Below are positions 9,401 through 19,300 of a DNA stretch of 64,000 bases, in pieces (positions within the stretch are counted from its first letter, which is position 1; the number at the start of each line of letters is the position of its first letter). The position numbers were made by a program, and so were the translations under genes. The notes below the pieces were generated by a model that made no database searches, was not told where the DNA came from, and was given only the letters and a program-made list of their open reading frames with translations. The DNA is taken from the NCBI GenBank assembly GCA_016212665.1, contig JACREZ010000004.1:1-64000 (forward strand). Reading direction: 5' to 3'. The DNA comes from Ignavibacteriota bacterium. Its GTDB lineage: Bacteria; Bacteroidota; Ignavibacteria; UBA10030; SZUA-254.

Positions 9401-12400
9401 CATGCCGTTGCAGAAAACTCTGAACTTGTACTGAGGTTAATTGTCACGTGTGCGGTCACTACACTATCACAACCATTCACAGTCTGATATGTGTGTGAAT
9501 AATCTCCTGAAGTTGTTACCGGCTCACCACCCCAAGGTAGTTCATAACTATTACATGCGGTAGCAGAAAATTCTGTGCTGACATTCGGATTGATAGTCAC
9601 CTGGGCAACAACAACGCTGTCACATTCATCTGAGCCGGAATATGTATGCGTGTAATTACCGGACTCGGAGACTGTTCCGCCCCACGGCAACGTATATAAA
9701 CTGCAAGCAGAAGCAGAGAAATACGTAGTCTCCGGTTCACAAACAATTCCTATCGTAACTGAATCAGATGCATAGTTGTTTGCTTCGTCCCATTCATCAA
9801 TGCTCAGCGTCGGGTCAATGTATGCATAAAATTGCATCGAACCATTTGGCTGAATTGCAGGAATCGTATATGTCAGATTGACTGTTGATGATGCACCGAT
9901 AGGAAGATTGACATACGAATCACTTCCAATCTGAGTTCCGGTTGTAAATGGATTTCCCGAATAGAATCTCACGAGAGCGTTACTAACATTGCTGTTAGAA
10001 GTAGCATCATTCTTGAATGTAGCGGAGAGATGAATATCACTTCCGGCATTCACGGCATTTTCGGTAATGGCGAACGATTCTACATACAAATCTTTTCGTG
10101 AAGCAACAATTGTGATGTACGCGTTGTTGCTGCTTGAATCTCCATGCGAATCATACACACGAAGTCCGACCTGACCGTTGTATTCGTTGGCAAAAACAAC
10201 CGTTGCAGTGTCAGTGTTTGCATCTCCATACATACCGTCACCATTTGTATCCCAGTTGTATGCAACAACGGAATCGTTCGGTGCATCGGGGTCGTACGAT
10301 GTGGAGCCATCCAGAAGAATTGGTTCTCCCACTCTGCCTGCGTATGCCGGTGCCCCGCCTGGAGGAATAGCAACTGCAACCGGTGCATGGTTGGCTTCAT
10401 TAGAGATAACAACTGTCGCTGTTTCCAAGTCATATAGTGCTGGACTACTATTGTCTTTGACACGTAATGTAATTGTGTACGTACCGTTTGATGCGTATCC
10501 AGGATTTGTCGGGTTCAAACCAACTGCATCCGGAGATTCAAAATCGGTTCCATCTGCGGCATCAAAATCCCAGAGATACTCGATAATTGTTTTTGAAGGA
10601 TCTAAATGATACGAGTTAGAACCCTTCACCTGAAACGCTGTGTTCGGTGGTTTCGAACTTATTGGGTCAATAACTGCAATTGGCGGAGGTACGACAACAC
10701 CTTGCGTGAGGACAAGAACACCAAATGCTGTTCCCATATTTGTGGCGCCGTTCACCCAGTAATAATCATTCCAACTTCCATTTGCTTGCTGACCGTTGGT
10801 AGGATGGTGAAGAAGGACATCACGATATTCCTCGTACCAGTTGTGTGAACCGACGTTTGTTACACCTGTTCTGTTATCAAGGAGTCTCATACCTTTTGTA
10901 ACAGAATACATGGCGTACATATTTCCGTTTTTATGGTCCGGGCTCTCGTGATACGTACCAGCATCCCAATTGTTATCTAAAAACGAGATAGCATTCACCA
11001 CAGCGGCATTTGAGGAATTAGCGCCGATAGAAACAAGAGAGACAATTCCAGCACCCGTCTTTGCAATATTGAGCCATTCGGAACCACTGGTATAACCAAA
11101 CCCACCGTTCGCGTTCTGTGAATATTGTAACCAAATCAGTAATTCATCTTTGACAAACTGAGGAATTGTCATGCCCCACGTGCTTTGAGCCGCTTCGAAA
11201 ACAAGCGCACTCCATTGCACCGCAGAGTTATCACTACTACCATAATCGGCAGTGTTAATATTATAGCGCCAACCGCCCCGTTGATTACCACTTTCGCTTT
11301 GTGAATATGCGAGTTGGTCAATTGCGTCAACCATGAAAGCGTAATAAGATTGTCCTGCATGAGGACCGTTTCGAATAATATCCGCCTGTGCGCTTGCGGC
11401 AGTTCGATGAGCGGCAACAAGTGCGAGTAAGCCGACACCGTTTGCATAGTTGTCATAATTTAAGTATGCACCGAGTCCATCTCCATCAGAATCAGGATTC
11501 CCTGCGGTCTGGGCAGAGATTGACATTGTAGAAGAGAGATTAAGCATATAATTTAATCCCATGCGGACAAATTCTGCATAAATATCCGTGTTAAAATCGT
11601 TTGTCGGTAAATGTCCGTTTTCTTCAAATGATAGTAAGGGCAATCCGGTTGAACCGATGTAACTGTAAGAATCTCCGGTCCATGAACCATTTGGTTGTTG
11701 ATTGAGATATAAATAGAGTAACCCGTGTTCAATTGCCATGTTCGTTTCAATCTGAGGCGTTGAAGCGGCATAAATACGAATCGTTGATTGGTCAACATCC
11801 ACTGCGTTCACTGCATCCTTCACAGTCAGTGTCATTGTACGCGTTCCTGCAGTTGTGTATGTGTGCGGCGCGCCAATAAAATGCGGATTGGATACTGTTC
11901 CTGAATCTATGTTACCATCGCCGTAATCAAGCCAATATTGGTACGGTGGCGTTCCTCCATCAACATTTCCCCAAATAGTTAATGCCTGATTTGCAAGACC
12001 GTTTCCATACGCGCCATTGACGCCATAACTCGGCATCGTGTTGACACGAAGCGGCGGCTGCCAGTTACCGAAATTGCGGTTTGAGTGTGTACTTCCATTA
12101 GTGACATTGATGGTAAAGTTATTTCCGGGGAGAGATTGTTCCCAGCCAGCCTGAAGTTGCTCACCGAGTGTGACACTACCAATAACGGGCGCGCTGATTG
12201 AATAATCACCATTCGCATCTGTTGTATCAAAGTAGGTGTTGTTGACATGAATAACCCACCCTGGCAGACCTGGCTCACCGGCATCTTTTACGCCATCACC
12301 ATCTAAGTCATGAAATTTAACACCGGAAAATGTGCTGGGTTGTAGCTGGTAATTTCCGAAATTATATCCGGGATAATTATTGTTATCATAAAAAAGAGGA

Positions 12401-13044
12401 TAATTATAATAACCTCCGCTCGGATTCGATACTAACCAACCGGATTGAGTGGTTTCAACTACGTAAACATAGTCATATCCATAATAGAATGGTGAGAACG
12501 TAAGCGTGTAATTTCCGTCAACATCGGATATAGCAGAATAGCTACCACCCGAATAATAAGGATATGCATTAATAGTCCATCCTTGTAAACCAGATTCACC
12601 TGCATCTTTTACACCGTTACTGTTAAGGTCATTGTAGACAGTTCCACTAACCGTTGCTCCAACAAGGGATGTGGTTTTAGATTGACCAACAGATTTTCTT
12701 AACTCTAACTCTTTTGCTTCATCTAATTTGACAGCAAATTTACTTCGCGCTTCTTCTAATGAAGGTTGTTGCGGTTGCTGTTGAGATTGAGGTTTCGATT
12801 TGAACCGCGCGTTAAATTCATCTGCCTTTTGTTGAGCAGATACTGCTTTCGCTTGATAGAACTCTTGCCATAATTGGTCGGGAGTTTTATCCGGCTGTGC
12901 GGGAGGCTGTGGTTTTTGCGTATAACCATTCAGCAACTCCCTTCCCTTCCCTAGGATTTGATCGTTTTGTTGCGCTGACGTTGTGGTTGTAAACAACACG
13001 ACAACCATCAAACAACAAAGTATAAATTGAAAGAACTTTTTCAT
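6496..13044 (-). CDS. Giant T9SS-secreted multidomain surface protein (SdrD-B, toroid, PKD, CARDB)
   Basis: About 2182 residues. A signal peptide (MKKFFQFILCCLM) ends near TTSAQ. A Gln-rich linker is followed by two SdrD-B-like repeats (about 128-330) and a PKD-like domain. Residues about 428-780 resemble the alpha/alpha-toroid of prenyltransferase/squalene-cyclase repeats (QQPNGSWTG, QNANGGFGY). Two more PKD domains, a CARDB-like domain (about 983-1098), four roughly 50-residue repeats ending GCDSVVTAHVTI, five further SdrD-B repeats, an unnamed roughly 280-residue module and a type A sorting domain (LEQNYPNPFNP, from about 2086) complete it. The ATG at 13044 has a GAGGG ribosome site; the in-frame codon seven residues upstream lacks one. 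Probably an adhesin or cell-surface component; no enzymatic role is shown. Confidence 0.85.
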   Translation of the reverse strand: MKKFFQFILCCLMVVVLFTTTTSAQQNDQILGKGRELLNGYTQKPQPPAQPDKTPDQLWQEFYQAKAVSAQQKADEFNARFKSKPQSQQQPQQPSLEEARSKFAVKLDEAKELELRKSVGQSKTTSLVGATVSGTVYNDLNSNGVKDAGESGLQGWTINAYPYYSGGSYSAISDVDGNYTLTFSPFYYGYDYVYVVETTQSGWLVSNPSGGYYNYPLFYDNNNYPGYNFGNYQLQPSTFSGVKFHDLDGDGVKDAGEPGLPGWVIHVNNTYFDTTDANGDYSISAPVIGSVTLGEQLQAGWEQSLPGNNFTINVTNGSTHSNRNFGNWQPPLRVNTMPSYGVNGAYGNGLANQALTIWGNVDGGTPPYQYWLDYGDGNIDSGTVSNPHFIGAPHTYTTAGTRTMTLTVKDAVNAVDVDQSTIRIYAASTPQIETNMAIEHGLLYLYLNQQPNGSWTGDSYSYIGSTGLPLLSFEENGHLPTNDFNTDIYAEFVRMGLNYMLNLSSTMSISAQTAGNPDSDGDGLGAYLNYDNYANGVGLLALVAAHRTAASAQADIIRNGPHAGQSYYAFMVDAIDQLAYSQSESGNQRGGWRYNINTADYGSSDNSAVQWSALVFEAAQSTWGMTIPQFVKDELLIWLQYSQNANGGFGYTSGSEWLNIAKTGAGIVSLVSIGANSSNAAVVNAISFLDNNWDAGTYHESPDHKNGNMYAMYSVTKGMRLLDNRTGVTNVGSHNWYEEYRDVLLHHPTNGQQANGSWNDYYWVNGATNMGTAFGVLVLTQGVVVPPPIAVIDPISSKPPNTAFQVKGSNSYHLDPSKTIIEYLWDFDAADGTDFESPDAVGLNPTNPGYASNGTYTITLRVKDNSSPALYDLETATVVISNEANHAPVAVAIPPGGAPAYAGRVGEPILLDGSTSYDPDAPNDSVVAYNWDTNGDGMYGDANTDTATVVFANEYNGQVGLRVYDSHGDSSSNNAYITIVASRKDLYVESFAITENAVNAGSDIHLSATFKNDATSNSNVSNALVRFYSGNPFTTGTQIGSDSYVNLPIGASSTVNLTYTIPAIQPNGSMQFYAYIDPTLSIDEWDEANNYASDSVTIGIVCEPETTYFSASACSLYTLPWGGTVSESGNYTHTYSGSDECDSVVVAQVTINPNVSTEFSATACNSYELPWGGEPVTTSGDYSHTYQTVNGCDSVVTAHVTINLSTSSEFSATACDTYSLPWDTTVTTSGDYSHKFVGSNGCDSTVTAHITINYGAATEFSVSTEQNPYELPWGQMVTSSGDYSHAYVAANGCDSVVTAHVTILQGSISGTKYNDKNGNGSRDEGDNGLAGWVINLTGSATASATTDANGNYSFSNLTSGTYTVREVAQNGWTQTSTNPADINLTAGQNVSGVNFGNFQSVSLPVWKIGDSDGDGIHDDNEQGLSGWTIVATKGVSTKTVVTNANGTGSFTFGPSDAGTWTITEQMQNGWIRSFPQSGSHSVTVQSGSVSIADATFMNYQPASISGKKYEDIAGDSVTASDPTLNGWVIELYNGETLVAKDTTSGDGDYMFSNLAPGTYTVSEVLQSGWIQTIPASGSYAVTISSGSNVSGKDFANFKLGSISGTKYQDTDGDSTIDAGEPTLQGWLIQLWNGNSLVAEDSSDANGEYSFGGLTAGTYDVSEVQPSDDWYHTIPSTDSYTLSVTSGSVYAGKDFANVQFGTVSGYKFRDYDSTGTFDEVCEEYLAGQKIVLVGSHTAPETTVTDENGNFSFDPVPADNYTLKEAGDSYWRQTKPANGNPYSFQLLSNEDESGYVFGNFFILDTTKFRTFTVREYNKSAGARQKSGFAKKPTGGNVRDSVHINRGFDSPTGYMLAGVERPDSSLIYGWYYYKLDALHPYKASAAKHWLYNDQKLKYDSRKQKQKYPTDYITAYGENVAESEIGNALNYGQILFLTFKTNIAASDLGITTPGYGELVYACPKNADFSDSVLVGKTLREISHFYDTVLTMGRKIVKLSASVSDTTYRYGRSYLRVLDSVMLRLNKEFSQDLSKSLSTTNAVVDTISTKPLAVKGRKSLYKASYLHSIPEVAFSLQRFERKFGQSDVQPLTYRLEQNYPNPFNPMTMIQFELEVPSNVTLKIFNLLGQEIGSLLNNQELEEGLQEIEFDATSLPTGVYFYRLEAEGLDADGIKHTFNSVKKMMLVR

Positions 13045-13315
13045 GAGACCCTCATTAAAGAACATTGAATAATATGGTGATTTTGAAACTAAAACTTCTG
13101 AACCATTGTAAAAAGGACAAAGTATTTTCTATTTTTACAATGTTGTTGGCAAAGAAAGAACTCAATTTCTCTACCTTGAACGTTTGGATAATAAGCATTA
13201 TTTACGACATAGTCAATACCACAAATAGGGTATTTTTATAATTATTTTGATAAAATAAAAATAGGCGACTTCTAATTAGAAGTCGCCCGTATTCAGATAA
13301 ATAAGTCGTAGTGTT
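13045..13315. other. Intergenic region between the two giant genes
   Basis: It holds the terminator at 13264-13287 and then about 220 AT-rich bases that must carry the promoter for the downstream giant gene. A TACTTTG sequence on the minus strand is close to, but not exactly, the TAnnTTTG element of Bacteroidota promoters. No small gene or RNA is evident. Confidence 0.5.
13264..13287 (-). terminator. Intrinsic terminator after the 2868-residue protein gene
   Basis: A perfect 24-base palindrome (arm GGCGACTTCTAA) is followed on the minus strand by TATTTTTATTTT. It lies 28 bases after the stop codon at 13316. Confidence 0.85.
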
Positions 13316-16300
13316 TTATTTAATTAAGAGCATCTTTCCCACATCTGAGAATCCCCGATGTAATCCGCCCACGTCTTTTCCCTTCGCTTCAATCCGATAG
13401 AAATACACTCCGGAGGGGAACATTGTTGCGTCAAACTCAATTTCATGGTACCCTTCATCATGGATTTCATTATTGAGGAGTGTTGCTACTTCCTGACCGA
13501 GCAAGTTATAAATTTTCAAGTTGACTGTACTATTAACCGATAACTGATAACCAATAACTGTTACCGGGTTGAACGGATTCGGGTAATTCTGTTCCAACCG
13601 ATACGCAACAGGTTGTACCTCGGATTCACCGAATTGTTCGTCATATCGTTGCAAGCGCACGGCAACTTCCGGAACACTGTGAAGATATGACGCCTTGTAC
13701 AGCGATTTCGCTCCGCGCACTGCCAACGGTTTTGTAGAATACGTGTCAACCTTCGTCGAAGTGAATTCATTGTTCAACCGGACAACAACACTATCAAGCA
13801 AACGCAAATAGAATTTCGGATAGCGATAGACTGTATCGCCGGTGTTGCGTATCAATCTTCCTAACGTCAGGACAGTATCATAGAAGTGAGAAATCTCGCG
13901 TAATGTTTTTCCGACAAGAACGCTGTCACTGAAATCCGCATTCTTCACACAACCATATACCAGTTCACCGTACCCGGGAGGTGTAATTCCCAAATCGCTT
14001 GCCGCGATATTTGTCTTGAACGAAATGAAATGTGCCTGACCATAATTCAACGCGTTCCCGATTTCTGACTCGGCTACGTTTTCACCATACGCGGTAATGT
14101 AATCCGTGGGCTTCTTTGGTAATTTCGGTTTGCCGGGAAGCCGCGGATACGTCACGATGCGAACAGCGGAAGGATTATATAACCACGACTTCGCGGCGCT
14201 CGGTTTATACGGATGTGTTGCATCAAGTTTGTAATAATACCAACCATACACTAACTGACTATCAGGGTTCGATTGGGGAACACCAACGAGCATGTACCCT
14301 GTCGGCGAATCAAATCCTCGTTTCACATGAACTGAATCGCGAACATTTCCGCCGGTCGGTTTTTTCGCGAAGCCGCTCTTCTGTTTCGCGCCCGCGGCTT
14401 TGTTATACTCATTAATTGTAAACGTACGGAACTTTCCTGTATCAAGGATAAAGAAATTGCCAAAGACAAATCCGCTTGTATCCACATTGCTTAACAATTG
14501 GAAAGAATACGGAGTACCGTTTGCCGGTTTCGTTTGTCTCCAGAGCGCATCTCCGGCTTCCTTCAGTGTGTAAACATCTGCCGGTACAGGGTCGAACGTG
14601 AAGTTGCCGTTTGCATCAGTCACGGTTGTTTCCGGTGCGGTATGTGAGCCGACAAGTACTATTTTCTGTCCGGCAAGATATTCTTCGCAGACCTCGTTAA
14701 ACGTTCCTGTGCTGTCATAGTCACGGAACTTATATCCGCTAACAGTACCAAACTGAACATTGGCAAAATCTTTTCCGGTATAAACACTTCCGCTTGTTAT
14801 ACTCAACGTATAAGTTACTGTCGAAGGAATGGTTCGATACCAATCTGCCGAAGGTTGAACTTCGCTTACATCGTACGTACCGGCAGATAATCCAACGAAA
14901 CTGTAATTTCCGTTTGCATCGGACGAATCCTCTACGACAAGATTCTGACCTTTCCAAAGTTGAATGAGCCGGTTTGGAAGTGTTGGTTCACCTGCGTCAA
15001 TTGTCGAATCGCCATCGGTATCCTGATACTTCGTTCCACTGATGGAACCGAGTTTGAAGTTGGCAAAATCTTTTCCTGACACATTCGAACCGGATGTGAC
15101 AGTCACAGAATGTGATGCTGTTGTAGGATAAGTCTGAATCCAGCCGGATTGCAAAACTTCCTGAACTGTATATGTTCCGGGCGCAACACTATTGAACTGA
15201 TAATCTCCACTTCCCGATGTTGTATCTGACGCGAGTAATGCTTCACCATTATAGAGTTGAATTACCCAGCCGTTCAATGTCGGGTCGCCTGAAGTGACAC
15301 TATCACCGGCAACATCTTCATACTTCTTTCCCGAAATGGAACCGTATTGAGCATTGCCGAAATTAATATTCGTCGTATCCAATGCGGAACGAACGGATAT
15401 GGTGTGCGTTCCCGTCAACGGGAATGTTTGTGTCCAACTTGATTGTTGAACTTCGCTTACCGTCCACGTTCCCGTTTCGGTTTGACCGAACGAGAACGAG
15501 TACAAACCATTCGCGTCCGTTGTATCAAATTTCGCTGACGCGTCTTTCATCGCTTTAATGATCCAATTAGCAAGCACACCCTCGCTTCCATCTTTCACGC
15601 CATTCCCGTTATCATCGCGCCATTTCAATCCGGAAATTGTTGGTGATTTGAAATTGCCAAAATCCTGATTGACAGCATTGGAACCCGCTGTAACATTCAC
15701 CGAATATGTACCACTTGCAGGCATTGTTTGAATCCAGCCGTTTTGATTTACTTCACTCACTGTCCACGTGCCTGTTTCCTGTTCAGTAAACCGGAATAAA
15801 TAATTTCCGTTCGCATCAGTCGTATCAAGTTTTGTTGCCGCATCTTTCGTCGCCTGAATAATCCACCCTTGCTGTCCGGGTTCTCCTGCATCTTTCATAC
15901 CGTCTCCGTCGTAATCATTGAACTTCTTCCCGCTGATGAAACTGAAATGCGCGTTCCCAAAATCTTTTCCGGTAACATGTTGTTCCGAAGCGAGATTGAA
16001 TGTGTAAGAACCGCCGACCGGGAATGTTTGTGTCCAACCCGATTGTTGTGTTTCACTAACTGTATAATTTCCTGCATGAAGATTTGAAAATGTATAATTT
16101 CCGTTTGCGTCTGTCGTTGTAACAATCGGCGGAGGCGGCGAGGCGATATTCAACTGCAAGTTCATTGACCAACCTTGCAATCCAGATTCGCCATCATCCT
16201 TCGAACCGTTACCATTCATATCATTGAATTTCATCCCGCTGATTGAACCCAACACGACGAAATGATTTCCGAAATCTTTTCCTGTCAGATTTTCTCCGGC

Positions 16301-19300
16301 ATTGAGTGTAACTGAATACGAACCACCCGGCGGGAATGTCTGATTCCAACCGGCTTGCTGTTGTTCACTCAACAAATAATCTCCCGCGCTTAAACTATCA
16401 AACGAATAATTGCCGTTCGCATCTGTTGACGTGAGAATCGGGACCGCACCGGAAGCGATTGAAGTATAGAGTTGAATCGTCCAACCCTGCAAACCATTTT
16501 CCCCTTCATCCTTCGTTCCGTTACTGTTCACGTCATTGAATTTCATTCCGGAAATTGAACCGATTTGATGATTGCCAAAATCATTTCCTTCGGAATAGGT
16601 TCCCGATGTAACTCCGACTAAATGATACCCTTGTTGTTCGTAGGTGTGTGGAAATGTTTGTACCCATTGAGATTGTTGAACTTCAATAATATGATACGTT
16701 CCCGGAAGTAAATTCTTGAACGTGTACCAACCTGTACTATCTGTTAAAACAGTATCTTTGATTGTTGGTTGATTCACTTCATACAGTACAATCTTCCAGC
16801 CGGAAATCAATGGCTCATTTTCTTCTCGGTCTGAGTTATTATTCAGGTCGTTCCATTTCCTTCCTCGAATTTCTCCGAACCGGAAATTTCCAAAATCTTT
16901 TCCGGTTGCATTTTCTCCGGCGTTTAATGCAACTTCATAATTTCCGTTCGGAGGAGAGGTTTGCGTCCATCCGACCTGCTGTTGTTCGGTAACAGTGAAC
17001 GTTCCTTCAGATAAATTTTCAAACGAATAATTTCCATCTGCATCTGTTGTATCAAACACTGCGTCACCATTAAGTACTATGACCCAACCTTGTAACGGCG
17101 GTTCTCCTTCATCCTTCACTCCGTCGCCATCAACATCATTCCACTTCATGCCGGAGATTGAACCCACCGGTGGATTGTAATGATTACCAAAATCATTACC
17201 GATTGAATAGGTTCCCGATGTAACGCCTACTAAATGGTATCCTTGCTGTTCATATGTGTGCGGAAATGTTTGAACCCATGGGGATTGCTGAACTTCGATA
17301 ATGTGATAAATCCCCGGCATCAAACTCGTAAACCAATACCATCCCGTGCTATCCGTTGTTACCGTATCTTTGATAGTGGGATTATTGACATCCCACATCA
17401 CCATTTGCCAGCCGGGAATCAATGGTTCGCTTTCTTCTCGGTCAGAATTGTTATTGAGGTCGTTCCATTTTCTTCCTCCGATTGTTCCGTATTTATAGTT
17501 TCCAAAATTCACATCGTTAATCGCTTGACCGGAAGCAACAATTGTTGATTCAGCCAGAACAGAGGTACGCGTCCATTCTGCTTGCATGACTTCGCGAATG
17601 CGATATGTTCCCGCGCTAAGACTGCCAAACGAATAATTTCCTGCTGAATCAGTTACCGCAGAAACTTCACCGCCATCAAGCAGACCATTATTATTTGAAT
17701 CTATGAAAACCGTCCAGTCGGATATTCCCGGTTCGTTTTCATCTTTTATACCGTCAGCATCTACATCATGCCACTTCATGCCGGAGATGGAACCAAATAC
17801 AGGGGCCTGAACGATTAACGTACAACTTCTCGCGCCTGTACATCCGTTCAAATCCGTTGCAGTAATTGTAAAATATGAAGTCCCGGTTGAAGTAGGAGTT
17901 CCTGTGAGACCTCCTGCACTTGAGAGACTCAGTCCCGCCGGAAGCGAACCGCTTGTGACTGCAAATGAATAAGCCGGCGTTCCTCCGGAAGCAGATATTG
18001 TTTGATTGTACGAAGTGCTCGTTGTTCCATTCGGCAACGAAGATGGATTCACTGTAATCGTCGGGCAACTGAAATTATTCAGCAAGATGGAAACGTTCGG
18101 ACTACTATAATTCATTGTCGCCGCATCCATATCTCCATCACCGTCGAAATCTCCGACAGGAAGTTCCCCAGCGATTGAGGCATCTAATCCGCCGTACAAG
18201 AACGATTGCGTTTGAGTAAACGTACCTGTTCCATTATTCTTCAATACTTCAAACCGATTATTCTCATCAATTGCAGTAAAATCTATATCACCGTCACCAT
18301 CAACATCTGCCATTCCGCCAACACTAAATGTTGCCGAGCCGGTAATTGAATCGGTGCGAGTATAAACTCCATAACCATTATTCTTGAGTATTTCTAACCA
18401 ACGGAAGTATGGAGTATGAAGAACTCCAAGGTCAATATCTCCATCGTTATCGAAATCCGCATTATAGATAGACTTAGGCGCATTCCCGCGATACATCGGG
18501 AATGATGAAAAATTCCCTGTGCCGTCATTAATAAAAACTCCAAGGTAATCACCGTATCCATTGCCGCAAAGAACATCTAAATCACCATCAGCGTCATAAT
18601 CGAAATTGGCAATATTACCCGGGTTGTCATAACTACCCCACCACATGGTAATAGCAAGTATTTCAGTAAAGATTCCGGAGCCGTTATTTTTTAAGAAGCA
18701 TACTCTCGGTTGTGTATAGGTCGAAGCATAAACTGCCAAATCAAGATCCATATCACCATCAAAATCACCTGCTGTGAGATTCGTGTAAGAAATGTTAGTA
18801 GTCTGTGAAGGAGTTCTCGTCGGAAAATTTCCCGTACCATCATTATAAAAAGTAACAAGTTGATTATAGTTATACGATTGCGACATTGCCGCGATGAAAT
18901 CAAGGTCGCCATCACCATCAAAATCTCCAACGATAGTGTGTCGTTCTTGGCCTAGTTCGCCTTTGAGTCTGTAGGATGTAAATCCACCGGAGCCATTGTT
19001 TAACATAACGGTGAAAGAATCAATGCCCGATGTTCCTGCAATGAGGTCGATATCGCCATCGTTATCTAAGTCGGCCGATGTGCCGCCGACAGAACTTGTA
19101 CCTGTTGTGATATTTTGTGTGTGCGTGAATGAACCTGTTCCGCCAATCGCCTGAACGGTGAACGAGAACCGATAGCCAGCCAATAATGAATCACCGCTTG
19201 CGGATTTAATATTTTTAGCAAGACGAACATGTATTTGTTCTCCTTTTCTAAACTCGATAACAGGGTCAAATGAAACGAGAGTATCACCGCTGAAAGAGAA

